Positions 30,637 to 39,059 of a stretch of 39,059 nucleotides of DNA are shown here, in pieces. Where the stretch lies: positions 1 through 39,059 of the forward strand of contig JAFSSG010000025.1 in assembly GCA_017451145.1 (NCBI GenBank), given 5' to 3'. How positions within the stretch are numbered: position 1 is the stretch's first letter; every line of letters starts with the position of its first letter. The position numbers and the translations under genes are program-made. A model generated the notes under the pieces. That model made no database searches. It was not told the origin of the DNA and worked only from the letters and a program-made list of their open reading frames with translations. Source of the DNA: Clostridia bacterium (GTDB lineage: Bacteria; Bacillota_A; Clostridia; UBA1381).

Positions 30637-31115
30637 TGAAATCAGCAAGAATTACCTACATAGCGGTTCTGTCGGCTCTTGCGGTTGTTTTCGGCTATAT
30701 CGAAAGCCTTTTTCCGCTCCCCATCGCAATTCCGGGGATAAAGCTCGGCATTTCCAATATCGTAATACTTTTTGCACTCATAAAAATGAATAAAAGCGAC
30801 GCATTTTTTATACTGATCATAAAGGTTTTGGTTTGTTCTCTTTTATTTTCGGGGATTAACAGCCTTTTTTACTCATTTTCGGGCGGTATTATGAGTTTTT
30901 TTGCCATGATTTTGGTACTAAAATTCGGACTTAGCATAATCGGGACAAGTATGGCAGGTGGTGTATTCCACAATTTAGGGCAAATATTTATGGCGTCGAT
31001 TATTCTCGGCTCTTTTTCCGCATTTTACTATCTTCCCGTTTTATTGCTTTCGGGGCTTATCGTCGGCGGAATAGTCGGCTTACTTTGCAAAACGGTAATT
31101 TCACGGCTCAAATAG
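30633..31115 (+). CDS. Gx transporter family / heptaprenyl diphosphate synthase component I-like membrane protein
   Basis: This 160-residue membrane protein has about five helices. IPGIKLGISNIVILFAL and GGVFHNLGQIFMA are the marks of the family named after HepS-I but now called Gx transporters. Its pairing with a NusG-II protein is common in Clostridia. The substrate is unknown; ECF-type uptake or isoprenoid-related roles have been suggested for relatives. Confidence 0.82.
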   Translation: MMKSARITYIAVLSALAVVFGYIESLFPLPIAIPGIKLGISNIVILFALIKMNKSDAFFILIIKVLVCSLLFSGINSLFYSFSGGIMSFFAMILVLKFGLSIIGTSMAGGVFHNLGQIFMASIILGSFSAFYYLPVLLLSGLIVGGIVGLLCKTVISRLK

Positions 31116-31205
31116 TTTTGTTAACAAATTATTTACATACTATACATACCAAAAAAATAATTTTATGTTAGAATATCAGAAACAACCTGCTTGGGAGGTG
31201 CTTTT

Positions 31206-33002
31206 TTGAAAAGGGCAAAATCATTATTTACAAAAGAAAATATTTCAGGTTTTTTTAAGCCTACAAAACGGAACATTATAATTTGGATTATAATTTTATT
31301 ACTCTTAATCGGCATTATTGCGGTATCGGCAAAAAAGAAAAACTCCTCTTCCGTTGCTGTCCGTGAAACTGATTTCGTTACATACGGCGACATTCAGGTA
31401 ACGATAACGGGAAGTGCCGCTGTCGAGCCATACGAGAGATTTGAGATAATCCCAAAAGTCAGCGGTGATATAGTTTACTGCCCGTTTGATGTCGGCGACA
31501 GCGTAAATGAGGGCGACCTGCTCTACGGTTTTGATACGTCAAGCAGTGATTTGACGGTAGAAAGACAGCGTCTTGCCTTGGAGCAAAGCGAAAACAACTA
31601 CCAAAACGCCCTTGAAGAACGGGATAAACTATATATTAAGGCGAAGAACAACGGTACAATATCAGGATTTTCCTTAAAAGCAGGACAGGATATTAAAAAC
31701 GGCACAAAAATTGCCGATGTTTCCGACGCCGATAATTTGGAGGTCGTTCTACCGTTTACATCTGCACAGATTTCTTCCATTCATGTCGGGGATTCGGCGA
31801 CTGTAACAAGCTCTAAGCATATGAGCTCGGTAACGGGAACTGTTACGCACGTTTCCTCCGCAGGAAATTCGGGAAATGACGGAACATCCGTCTATAACGT
31901 TACGGTACAGTTCAAAAACCCCGGTAGTTTCTATGCGGGTATGACTGTTGGCGGTGCAGTAGGTGCAAACATCAGCTCAGGCGGAGGAACTATTGAAAAT
32001 CTTGCATCCTCCTCAATCTATGCCGAAACTGACGGAACGGTCTCCAATGTGTATTACGCTAACGGCGATTATGTGACAAAGGGCACAGTTATCGCAACGC
32101 TTACAAGTGATTCGGTGACCGACAAAATTACCGACAGCACGATTTCATATAAAAGTGCGGCACTTTCAATGCGTCAAACCGAAAAGGACCTGGAAGATTA
32201 CAACATAACCTCCCCCATAAGCGGTACGGTTATAACTAAAAAATCAAAGGCCGGTGACACAATAGACAAGACGACCGCACAAACGGTTATGATGGTTGTT
32301 GCGGATATTTCAAGGCTTAAATTTGAGCTTTCCATTGATGAACTTGATGTAAGCAAGGTTTCGGAAGGTCAGCAGGTATCCATTACTTGCGACGCTCTTC
32401 CCGACGAAACATTTTTGGGATATATCACGACTATTTCGGTTGAAGGAACGGCACAAAACGGCGTTACGACATATTCTGCCGAAGTCGTTATCGACGAGCC
32501 CGGAAATTTGCGGCCGAGCATGAATATCGACGCGAGTGTAATAACCGAATCGGCGGAAAATGTCCTTTTGATTCCGACGGAGGATATTAAAACGGTAGGC
32601 AAGAAAACCTTTGTTTTCGTAAAGGATGATAAAAAATCCGCAGATTCTGATGAAAAACCGCAGAAAAACGGCAAAGATATGCCGAAAATGCCTGACGGCA
32701 AGGATATGCCGAAAAACAGCGGAAATAACTCGAACAGCGGTGGCAGTATCCCAAGCTTTATGCCTGAAGCTCCCGACGGATACAAGACCGTTGAAATAGA
32801 AACAGGAATTTCAAATGAGGATTATACCGAAGTGGTGTCCGGACTTTACGAAGGACAGGAGATTTATCGCCAGAACACTCTCTCCACGTCAAACTCGCGT
32901 ATGATGGGCGGAATGAGCGGAGGCATGGGAGGCGGTATGGGTAGTCGTCCCAACGGTAGTATGGGCGGTCCGCCGAGCGGTATGGGCGGAGGCATGAGGT
33001 AG
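31206..33002 (+). CDS. MacA/HlyD-type efflux adaptor with duplicated lipoyl-barrel modules
   Basis: This 598-residue protein starts at TTG 31206 (GGGAGG upstream). A basic start and one membrane anchor (about residues 22-43) precede lipoyl-like half-motifs (VEPYERFEIIPKVSGDIV; NNGTISGFSLKAGQDI). A first barrel (VVLPFTSAQISSIHVGD), then a second lipoyl set (SIYAETDGTVSNVYYANGDYV; YNITSPISGTVITKKSKAGD) and a second barrel (LSIDELDVSKVSEGQ) follow. Usual adaptors have one such unit and about 350-450 residues. The C-terminus is a Gly/Met-rich tail (GGMSGGMGGGM repeats) after a KDMPK repeat region. It should link the ABC transporter to an extracytoplasmic partner or bind substrate. The next gene begins 4 nt later. 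Confidence 0.85.
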   Translation: MKRAKSLFTKENISGFFKPTKRNIIIWIIILLLLIGIIAVSAKKKNSSSVAVRETDFVTYGDIQVTITGSAAVEPYERFEIIPKVSGDIVYCPFDVGDSVNEGDLLYGFDTSSSDLTVERQRLALEQSENNYQNALEERDKLYIKAKNNGTISGFSLKAGQDIKNGTKIADVSDADNLEVVLPFTSAQISSIHVGDSATVTSSKHMSSVTGTVTHVSSAGNSGNDGTSVYNVTVQFKNPGSFYAGMTVGGAVGANISSGGGTIENLASSSIYAETDGTVSNVYYANGDYVTKGTVIATLTSDSVTDKITDSTISYKSAALSMRQTEKDLEDYNITSPISGTVITKKSKAGDTIDKTTAQTVMMVVADISRLKFELSIDELDVSKVSEGQQVSITCDALPDETFLGYITTISVEGTAQNGVTTYSAEVVIDEPGNLRPSMNIDASVITESAENVLLIPTEDIKTVGKKTFVFVKDDKKSADSDEKPQKNGKDMPKMPDGKDMPKNSGNNSNSGGSIPSFMPEAPDGYKTVEIETGISNEDYTEVVSGLYEGQEIYRQNTLSTSNSRMMGGMSGGMGGGMGSRPNGSMGGPPSGMGGGMR

Positions 33003-33006
33003 CCTG

Positions 33007-33783
33007 ATGATTAAATTAGAAGATATCACAAAGATATATAAAATGGGCGAAAACGAAGTCCATGCCTTAGACGGAGTAAGCCTCCACATAAGACCGCACG
33101 AATTTGTTTCTGTAATAGGCCCGTCCGGCTCGGGAAAATCCACGCTTATGAATATTATCGGCTGTCTTGATGTTGCGACAAGCGGAAAATATGAGGTTGA
33201 CGGCATTGACGCAAGTGAGATGACCGACAATCAGTTGGCGGATTTACGGAATAAAAAGATAGGCTTTATATTCCAGCAGTACAATCTTTTGGCCAAATTA
33301 TCAGCTCTTGAAAATGTTGAGCTTCCCCTCATTTATAGGGGCATACCCGCCGTAAAAAGACAGGAAATGGCTATGGCGGCTCTTGAAAAGGTAGGTCTTG
33401 CGGACAAGGCAATGCACAAACCTACCGAGCTTTCGGGTGGTCAGCAACAGAGAGTATCGGTTGCACGGGCATTATGTGGGAATCCGTCGCTTATATTAGC
33501 CGATGAGCCGACAGGTGCTCTTGACTCCAAATCCGGTGCAGAAATAATGCAGATGATTCATGACCTGCACAAAGACGGCAACACGATAGTTATAATAACG
33601 CACGACTTAAACATTGCAAAACAGGCGGAGCGGATCATAACAATCCGTGACGGGAAAATTACAAGCGATATTGATAATTCCAAGGATATGGCGGACTCTT
33701 CAAATGTAAAAGCCTCCGATATAGGCGATGACGAAAACGGCAAAACTGCCGATTTTGACGGCAAAGGAGGCGTGGGCATATGA
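33007..33783 (+). CDS. MacB/LolD-type ABC transporter ATPase
   Basis: This 258-residue ATPase has Walker A GPSGSGKST, Q-loop FQQYNLL, signature LSGGQQQRV, Walker B LILADEPTGALD and switch ITHD. It has an extra acidic C-terminal tail of about 35 residues. It overlaps the permease start by 4 nt, and works with the adaptor before it. Confidence 0.95.
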   Translation: MIKLEDITKIYKMGENEVHALDGVSLHIRPHEFVSVIGPSGSGKSTLMNIIGCLDVATSGKYEVDGIDASEMTDNQLADLRNKKIGFIFQQYNLLAKLSALENVELPLIYRGIPAVKRQEMAMAALEKVGLADKAMHKPTELSGGQQQRVSVARALCGNPSLILADEPTGALDSKSGAEIMQMIHDLHKDGNTIVIITHDLNIAKQAERIITIRDGKITSDIDNSKDMADSSNVKASDIGDDENGKTADFDGKGGVGI

Positions 33784-34973
33784 ATTTTTCCAAGCTCTCA
33801 CAATCCTTCAAAATGTCGGTAAAAAGCATTCTCGGCAATAAAGGGCGTTCCGCACTTACAATGCTTGGCATTATCATAGGCGTTGCGTCGGTAATTATTC
33901 TGACGGGTATAGGAAACGGTGCTACCTCGTCTATAACCGACTCTCTTTCCTCGCTTGGCACAAAGAACATAACCGTTTCTATGTCCCGCGGAGGCTGGGG
34001 CGGTTCTACGAGAAAGATAAGCCTTGCCGATATGGAAAAATTCCTTGAACAAAATAGGGATTTGGTTGAATCTATGTCACCCGCTATTTCGGGCTCGGTG
34101 CTTTTAAAATGCGGAAATGAGAATACAACGACAATGTTTTCGGCATATGACGCATCCTATGCCGAAATTAAGGACACAAATGTTGAAACAGGGCGGTTCA
34201 TCTCGGAATTTGACGTAAAAAACCGCTCCTATGTCTGCATTGTCGGCTCATATATAGTAAACGAATTTTTTGGCGGCACAAATCCCATAGGTCAGACGGT
34301 AAAGCTGAACGGTATGCCTTTCAAAATAATCGGGACATATAAAGAGCTTGGGGATTCTTCCGAATCTTCAAGCGACAATGCCGTTACAGTACCCTATACA
34401 ACCGCCATGAGATTTTTAAAAAACAAAAATATAACCACATTTTATTTCAACGCCACAAGCGAAGATACGGTAGATACCGCCGTTTCGGAAATAAAAGCAT
34501 ATATCACGAAAAAACTCGGTACTGACAGCGGTTTCAGCGTTTTAAGCGTTGCGGAAATGCTGGACACCATAAACGAGATTATGGGCACTCTTACAGCCAT
34601 GTTGGCAGGTATTGCCGCAATTTCTCTGATTGTCGGCGGAATAGGGATTATGAATATTATGACCGTTTCAGTAAGTGAGCGGACACGTGAAATAGGTATA
34701 AGAAAGGCGATAGGTGCAAGAACTACCGATATACTTATGCAATTTCTTGTAGAATCGGCAATTTTAAGCTCAATGGGCGGTGTCGTCGGCATTTTTGTCG
34801 GGTTTATTCTGGGCAGTATCGTCTGCAAACTTATCAGCATACAGTTTGTCGCACAGTTTAATATGATTTTGGTTGCTTTCGGTTTTTCGCTTTTTATCGG
34901 GGTTTTCTTCGGCATAGCACCCGCTAAAAAGGCGGCAAAGCTCCATCCTATTGATGCTCTGCGTTCAGAATAA
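33780..34973 (+). CDS. MacB-type ABC transporter permease
   Basis: This 397-residue permease has one N-terminal membrane helix, a MacB-PCD extracellular domain (residues about 45-260) and a C-terminal FtsX domain with three helices (GGIGIMNIMTVSVSERTREIGIRKAIGA in part). Such permeases drive mechanotransmission to export peptides, lipids or drugs. AAAGGAGG precedes the ATG. Confidence 0.95.
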   Translation: MNFSKLSQSFKMSVKSILGNKGRSALTMLGIIIGVASVIILTGIGNGATSSITDSLSSLGTKNITVSMSRGGWGGSTRKISLADMEKFLEQNRDLVESMSPAISGSVLLKCGNENTTTMFSAYDASYAEIKDTNVETGRFISEFDVKNRSYVCIVGSYIVNEFFGGTNPIGQTVKLNGMPFKIIGTYKELGDSSESSSDNAVTVPYTTAMRFLKNKNITTFYFNATSEDTVDTAVSEIKAYITKKLGTDSGFSVLSVAEMLDTINEIMGTLTAMLAGIAAISLIVGGIGIMNIMTVSVSERTREIGIRKAIGARTTDILMQFLVESAILSSMGGVVGIFVGFILGSIVCKLISIQFVAQFNMILVAFGFSLFIGVFFGIAPAKKAAKLHPIDALRSE

Positions 34974-35006
34974 ATCTACTTTACACTAAGAAAGGAATTA
35001 CAAAAT

Positions 35007-37325
35007 ATGAAAAAACTTTTATCCCTAATAATTGTTTTTGCAATTTCAGCAGGTTTTATGACGGCAGTAAATGCCTCATATTCCGACGTGTCTTCAAATG
35101 AGAGCTATGCAGTTTCTGCCATGCGACTTCAAGACCTCGGCATACTGTCCGGCTATGAGGACGGGTCCTTCCGCCCCGATAATTCAATCACACGTGCCGA
35201 ATTTACGAAAATTGTTGTATGCATGATGGATAAGGAGTCGGAAGCGAAAGCAAGTGCGGGACTTACGGGTTTTTTTGATGTTGATATCGCAAGCTGGCAC
35301 ACGCACTATATACGGTATGCGGTCAGCCGTGACATTCTTTCAGGTTATGCCGACGGAAGTTTTCGTCCAAATAACACTATAACCGTTGCGGAAGCCGTAA
35401 CAATCCTTCTGCGTACGCTCGGATATAACGAGGACGAAGTCGGCTATTTCTGGCCGAATAACTATATGTCTGCGGCAAACTCTTTAGGACTTTTCAGCGG
35501 TATGGATTTATCGGCTGATACGCCTGTAACACGCGGTACAGCCGCAGTTTTGGTTGACAGGGCGATTTTTGCCAAGCCGTCGGCGTCTTTGTCTGCCGAC
35601 ACATATCTTGAAACAACGGGATATACCGTTTTAAAGGACTCCCTTGTGCTTAGCAACAATCAAGATAGCGACAGCGTTACGATTCTTTCCGGAAACTTAA
35701 AACAGAACAACGCTTCAAGCTACTTAAAACGCACACAGCTTCCGGTAAATTCCGGCGATATCTATAACTTTGCCGTAATCGACAAAAAGGGGTATCTTAC
35801 AGCGGTCCGTGAGTATGTGTCAGGCGAAAATCTCGCCTCCGTTTCAGGCTCGGTAAATAAACTTACAGGCAACACCATAGAATATACAACAACAGACGGA
35901 CTTAAAAGCTCATTTAACGCTGACGAAAACTTTACCGTTTATTTTGGCAGCGAAAAACTCACTCTCGCCTCAGCAAGAGAGCGTATAAATAACGGCATTG
36001 ACATTTCGTTTTACGGAAACAGCTACGGGCTTTGGAATATCGCGGTTATCGGAAGCTCCGAAAGCATCTCCCCCATTTTAGCGTCAAAGAATTATTCCGA
36101 GGCGGATGCCTTTATTGATAACATCCCTGTTAAATCCGCAAATCTCACCGTTTACCGAAACGGCGAATCGGCAACTCTTTCGGATATAAAGGCAGGAGAT
36201 GTGGTTTATTACAACACCAAAACAAACGTTATGGACGTTTATGCGAAAAAGGTGACAGGCACGTACTATTCAGCATATCCCAGCAAGGCATATGTTGAAA
36301 GCATTTCTGTAGGCGGAAAGACCTATGAGATAGGTTACAGTGCGGCAACAGATAGGTTAAATGCCTCTGCAAATGCCTTTGAAATAGGCGACAGGATAAC
36401 CCTTCTTTTAGGCAAAAATGACAAAATCGCATTCGTTACCGACAATGCCTCAGGCTTTGATTATTCCGTTTACGGAGTGATATTAAAAAGCGAATCCCGC
36501 ACCGCTACAGAGGGCGAAAATAAGGGTAATACCGAATTTACCGCAACTCTTTTCATGGCGGACGGCGAGGAGCATACGATAGCCACAAACAGACTGTATA
36601 AGGACAGCATAGGCAATTTTGTTTCCATAAAATATAAAAACGGAGTTGCCAATTTGCAAAAGGTTTCCTTTGATTCGGCAGATGACTATGAAGGCATAAT
36701 AGACCGTCAAAACCGCACAATAAACGGAAAATATGTATTAAAGGACGCCGCAATCATTCAGCGTACATCAGACAAAAACGCTGCTGTGGCAACCTGTGAC
36801 CTTTTAAGCTTTGACAGTATTACAGCGACAAAACTATTGCAAGGTCAGCTGATAACCGCCATTTCCGGCAACAGCTTTGGCGATATAGCGATTTTATATG
36901 TTGAAGGGCTTGAAAATACCGATAATTTCGGTATTGTTACCGGATTTATAAAGAACGGCAATGAAAAGGCAGGTTATAAAGTTTTCGCAAATGGCGTTCA
37001 GGCAAGTTATACCTCTTCCATAAACGCTTCCGTTACTGTTGGCGACGCAATAAGCTTCCGTGCGGAAAACGGCGAAATAACGAAGATAAATTCTTTAAGA
37101 AGACTTGTGACATCAAGCAATATAACTGCATTAGACGGCGGACGTATATCGATTGGAAAGACTGTTTACAACCTTTCTGACACTGTGCAGATAATTGATG
37201 TAACGGAAAGTTCAAAAATGAAGTCAATAACAATAGACGAGCTTGAAAAAATGACTTCGCCGTCAGTCAGCCTCTACTCCGATACGGTAGGCGGTACTGT
37301 ACGGGTGATAAAGGTCAGCAAGTAA
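35007..37325 (+). CDS. SLH-domain cell-surface protein
   Basis: This 772-residue secreted protein has a signal peptide (residues 1-23, ending VNA) and three N-terminal SLH motifs (LSGYEDGSFRPDNSITRAEF; LSGYADGSFRPNNTITVAEA; a weaker third with TPVTRGTAAVLV). About 550 residues of beta-rich sequence with repeated small domains follow. SLH motifs bind pyruvylated secondary wall polymer, so it is a surface-layer-like protein. The repeat part (for example DGLKSSFNADENFTVYFG) is not a known enzyme to me. AAAGGAA precedes the ATG. It follows the export genes after 33 nt, possibly one operon. Confidence 0.9.
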   Translation: MKKLLSLIIVFAISAGFMTAVNASYSDVSSNESYAVSAMRLQDLGILSGYEDGSFRPDNSITRAEFTKIVVCMMDKESEAKASAGLTGFFDVDIASWHTHYIRYAVSRDILSGYADGSFRPNNTITVAEAVTILLRTLGYNEDEVGYFWPNNYMSAANSLGLFSGMDLSADTPVTRGTAAVLVDRAIFAKPSASLSADTYLETTGYTVLKDSLVLSNNQDSDSVTILSGNLKQNNASSYLKRTQLPVNSGDIYNFAVIDKKGYLTAVREYVSGENLASVSGSVNKLTGNTIEYTTTDGLKSSFNADENFTVYFGSEKLTLASARERINNGIDISFYGNSYGLWNIAVIGSSESISPILASKNYSEADAFIDNIPVKSANLTVYRNGESATLSDIKAGDVVYYNTKTNVMDVYAKKVTGTYYSAYPSKAYVESISVGGKTYEIGYSAATDRLNASANAFEIGDRITLLLGKNDKIAFVTDNASGFDYSVYGVILKSESRTATEGENKGNTEFTATLFMADGEEHTIATNRLYKDSIGNFVSIKYKNGVANLQKVSFDSADDYEGIIDRQNRTINGKYVLKDAAIIQRTSDKNAAVATCDLLSFDSITATKLLQGQLITAISGNSFGDIAILYVEGLENTDNFGIVTGFIKNGNEKAGYKVFANGVQASYTSSINASVTVGDAISFRAENGEITKINSLRRLVTSSNITALDGGRISIGKTVYNLSDTVQIIDVTESSKMKSITIDELEKMTSPSVSLYSDTVGGTVRVIKVSK

Positions 37326-37356
37326 AAAAAAGCGGTAACACTTTCGTGTTACCGCT
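37324..37356 (-). terminator. polC terminator (reads on minus strand)
   Basis: An 11-bp stem AGCGGTAACAC (37331-37341) with 37346-37356 has a GAAA loop on the minus strand and seven U residues (37330-37324). It therefore ends transcription coming from polC, although it lies directly against the SLH stop codon. Confidence 0.8.
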
Positions 37357-37440
37357 CAAAACACTGACAAACTCGTTCTAACGTAAGCAGATTTAATAAA
37401 TAGTAACAAAAAAAATATTGTATTTTTTATCTTAACAAAA

Positions 37441-37592
37441 ATGGTGTGAATTTTGAAAAATCCACACCATTGCTTACTTTTCGTCTTTTAAACCTCTACC
37501 GTACAAATGTACGCCTACGAGATTTAAAAGACGAAATATTCCTTCGTTTCTCAGCTTCTGACCAGACTGATAACTTTGTCATCAGTCTGGTC
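37441..37592. repeat. Cluster of three further hairpins between convergent genes
   Basis: The hairpins are: 37441-37454 with 37457-37470 (14 bp, one mismatch); 37481-37496 with 37519-37534 (16 bp, one mismatch, enclosing a 5-bp CGTAC/GTACG inner stem at 37500-37513); and 37560-37571 with 37581-37592 (12 bp plus inner pairs). None has an obvious coding role. Confidence 0.7.
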
Positions 37593-37622
37593 GGTAACAC
37601 TTTCGTGTTACCGTCTTTTTTT
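37592..37622 (+). terminator. SLH-gene terminator (reads on plus strand)
   Basis: A 9-bp stem CGGTAACAC (37592-37600) with 37605-37613 and loop TTTC is followed by TCTTTTTTT on the plus strand. It has the same 22-nt core as the hairpin at 37331-37356 and abuts the polC stop codon. Confidence 0.8.
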
Positions 37623-39059
37623 AATCAAATAATGACATCTGGTCGGTTTCGGGAAGATTTAAACAGCCCTCAGCTTTTAGCATTTCGATTATCGTTTTTG
37701 TTACCGCTGTTCTCGACCTGAAATCCTCGACTGTTGTAAATTCTCCGTTCTTTCTTGCTTCAACTATCGATTTTGCCGCATTGTCGCCCATACCAGAAAA
37801 CGCGTTAAGGGGTGGCAAAATACCGTCGTCTGTCGGTAAAAACTTGGTTGCGTCCGATTTATAAATATCAATCGGCGTAAATCCAACGCCACGTGCATAC
37901 ATTTCAATGCATACCTCAAGAATCGTTATCATATTCTCGTCTTTTTGCGTCGATGTCCCATTATTTTTACGTGCATTTATTTCCTCCAGTGCTTTTTTTG
38001 CCACTTCTATTCCGCCAGTCATCGTTGCCGCGTCAAAATCATCGGCACGTACCGAAAAGTATGCTATGTAAAACTCTTTCGGATAGTAAACCTTAAAATA
38101 CGCAATCCGAAACGCCATCATAACATACGCCACGGCGTGTGCTTTCGGGAACATATACTTGATTTTTTTGCAAGAGGTCATATACCAATCGGGAATACCG
38201 GCATTTTTCATAGCCTCCTCATCGTCGGGAGTCAAGCCTTTACCTTTACGCACATTTTCCATTATGCGAAAGGCGTGTCCTGCCTCGACGCCGTGAGAAA
38301 TGAGGTAAATCATAATATCATCTCTTGCACAGATTGCGTGTGACAAGTCGCAGTATTTATCGCGAATAAGCTCCTCCGCATTACCGAGCCACACGTCTGT
38401 TCCGTGTGAAAGTCCCGAAATACGCACAAGCTCCGAAAAGGTTGTAGGCTTTGTGTCTGTCAGCATCTGCCGTACAAACTTCGTGCCAAATTCAGGTACG
38501 GCATATGTGCCGAGCTTTGTTCCTATATCATAGCCCTCTTTTATGTCAAGAGCCTCATTTGATACAAACAGGCTCATGGTTTTTTCTTCGGCAAGAGGAA
38601 TGCTTCTTGCATCAACGCCCGTCAAATTCTCCAGCATTCTTATAACTGTCGGGTCATCATGCCCAAGCTCGTCAAGTTTTAGAAGATTTTCGTCTATTGC
38701 GTGATAGTCAAAATGTGTCGTAATTATATTGGAATTTACGTCATCAGCAGGGTGCTGAATTGGGCAAAACTCGTGAATATTGTTTGCGTGAGGCACGACA
38801 ATAATCCCACCGGGGTGCTGTCCCGATGTGCGTTTTACACCGACACAGCCTGTGGCCAAGCGTTTAAGCTCTGCGTTTCTTATAAATATTCCCTTTTCCT
38901 CTGCATATTTTCTCGCATATCCCAACGCGGTCTTTTTTGCGACTGTGCCTATCGTACCGGCACGGAAAACAAAGCCCTCGCCGAACAGTTCTTCGGTATA
39001 TTTATGTATGTACGGCTGATATTCGCCTGAAAAATTAAGGTCAATATCAGGTGCTTTAT
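37621..39059 (-). CDS. polC: DNA polymerase III alpha subunit PolC, C-terminal part
   Basis: The minus strand is open from the window edge to 37621 (479 residues). It contains [18 protein letters not shown] with catalytic aspartates, the [13 protein letters not shown] and [10 protein letters not shown] segments of the fingers and palm, a helix-hairpin-helix region ([19 protein letters not shown]) and the ending [11 protein letters not shown] typical of the clamp-binding PolC tail. It is the Gram-positive replicative polymerase. The N-terminal OB and exonuclease domains lie outside the window. Confidence 0.96.
   Translation of the reverse strand, partial: KAPDIDLNFSGEYQPYIHKYTEELFGEGFVFRAGTIGTVAKKTALGYARKYAEEKGIFIRNAELKRLATGCVGVKRTSGQHPGGIIVVPHANNIHEFCPIQHPADDVNSNIITTHFDYHAIDENLLKLDELGHDDPTVIRMLENLTGVDARSIPLAEEKTMSLFVSNEALDIKEGYDIGTKLGTYAVPEFGTKFVRQMLTDTKPTTFSELVRISGLSHGTDVWLGNAEELIRDKYCDLSHAICARDDIMIYLISHGVEAGHAFRIMENVRKGKGLTPDDEEAMKNAGIPDWYMTSCKKIKYMFPKAHAVAYVMMAFRIAYFKVYYPKEFYIAYFSVRADDFDAATMTGGIEVAKKALEEINARKNNGTSTQKDENMITILEVCIEMYARGVGFTPIDIYKSDATKFLPTDDGILPPLNAFSGMGDNAAKSIVEARKNGEFTTVEDFRSRTAVTKTIIEMLKAEGCLNLPETDQMSLFD

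Noticed and set aside
1..39059. CRISPR arrays, rRNA genes, insertion sequences
   Set aside because: No regularly spaced direct repeats, rRNA-like stretches or transposase motifs were seen on either strand.

Overview
The window (39 kb, low to moderate G+C) comes from a Gram-positive, very probably endospore-forming member of the Clostridia. The evidence is a SpoVT regulator, a PolC-type DNA polymerase III, a rimP-nusA-ylxR-ylxQ-infB-rbfA operon, S-layer-homology (SLH) anchoring, LytR-CpsA-Psr (LCP) wall enzymes, CsoR/CopA copper control, and strong AGGAGG ribosome sites with frequent TTG/GTG starts. Pectin-backbone hydrolases and an SLH protein suggest a gut or plant-fibre-associated clostridium. 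I cannot name the genus from sequence alone.

Layout. (1) 1-4250 is a prophage or phage-like element: portal (cut by the window edge), large and small terminase, a sigma-like late regulator and a zinc-ribbon protein, all on the minus strand. They face a LexA/CI-type self-cleaving repressor on the plus strand across a region with four operator palindromes. Gene order resembles the defective phage PBSX, and no integrase or replication gene separates the repressor from the packaging genes. A perfect 15-bp-stem terminator then separates it from host spoVT. (2) 4249-12129 holds a minus-strand operon GH88-PHP-Sir2-MscS and, divergent from it, a GH78 alpha-L-rhamnosidase followed by a GH28-like beta-helix protein. 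None of the three glycosidases has a signal peptide, so the set looks like cytoplasmic processing of imported (rhamno)galacturonan oligomers, with a catabolite-type operator in the divergent region. (3) 12321-16286 holds a radical SAM/SPASM protein, then a csoR-copA copper operon whose CsoR operator sits inside a consensus promoter. CopA carries a C-terminal CopZ-like domain preceded by an internal ribosome site. (4) 16552-19061 holds small membrane proteins, tRNA-Leu(UAG), a DMT transporter, a PAP2 phosphatase and a tiny Cys-rich protein. (5) 19127-27440 is one long minus-strand operon: rimP-nusA-rnpM(ylxR)-ylxQ-infB-rbfA-nrnA-trmR-trhP-XRE-small protein. It joins transcription, translation initiation, RNA turnover and wobble-uridine modification. 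(6) 27460-37325 lies between polC and rimP, which are commonly adjacent in Firmicutes. It is a cell-envelope block: two LCP paralogues, a NusG-II/Gx-transporter pair, a MacAB-like export system with an enlarged adaptor, and an SLH surface protein. (7) 37621-39059 is the C-terminal part of polC, convergent with the SLH gene.

The most unusual non-coding structure is the 37324-37622 interval. It holds five hairpins, and the two outermost are copies of the same 22-nt palindrome. Their U-tracts are placed so that each convergent mRNA should end only after copying the whole interval, giving fully complementary structured 3' ends. Other points worth a second look are the CopA-CopZ internal start, the compact PBSX-like module with its four-operator switch, and a structured sequence family repeated near 10.74 and 16.50 kb. 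I saw no CRISPR array, rRNA gene or transposase.
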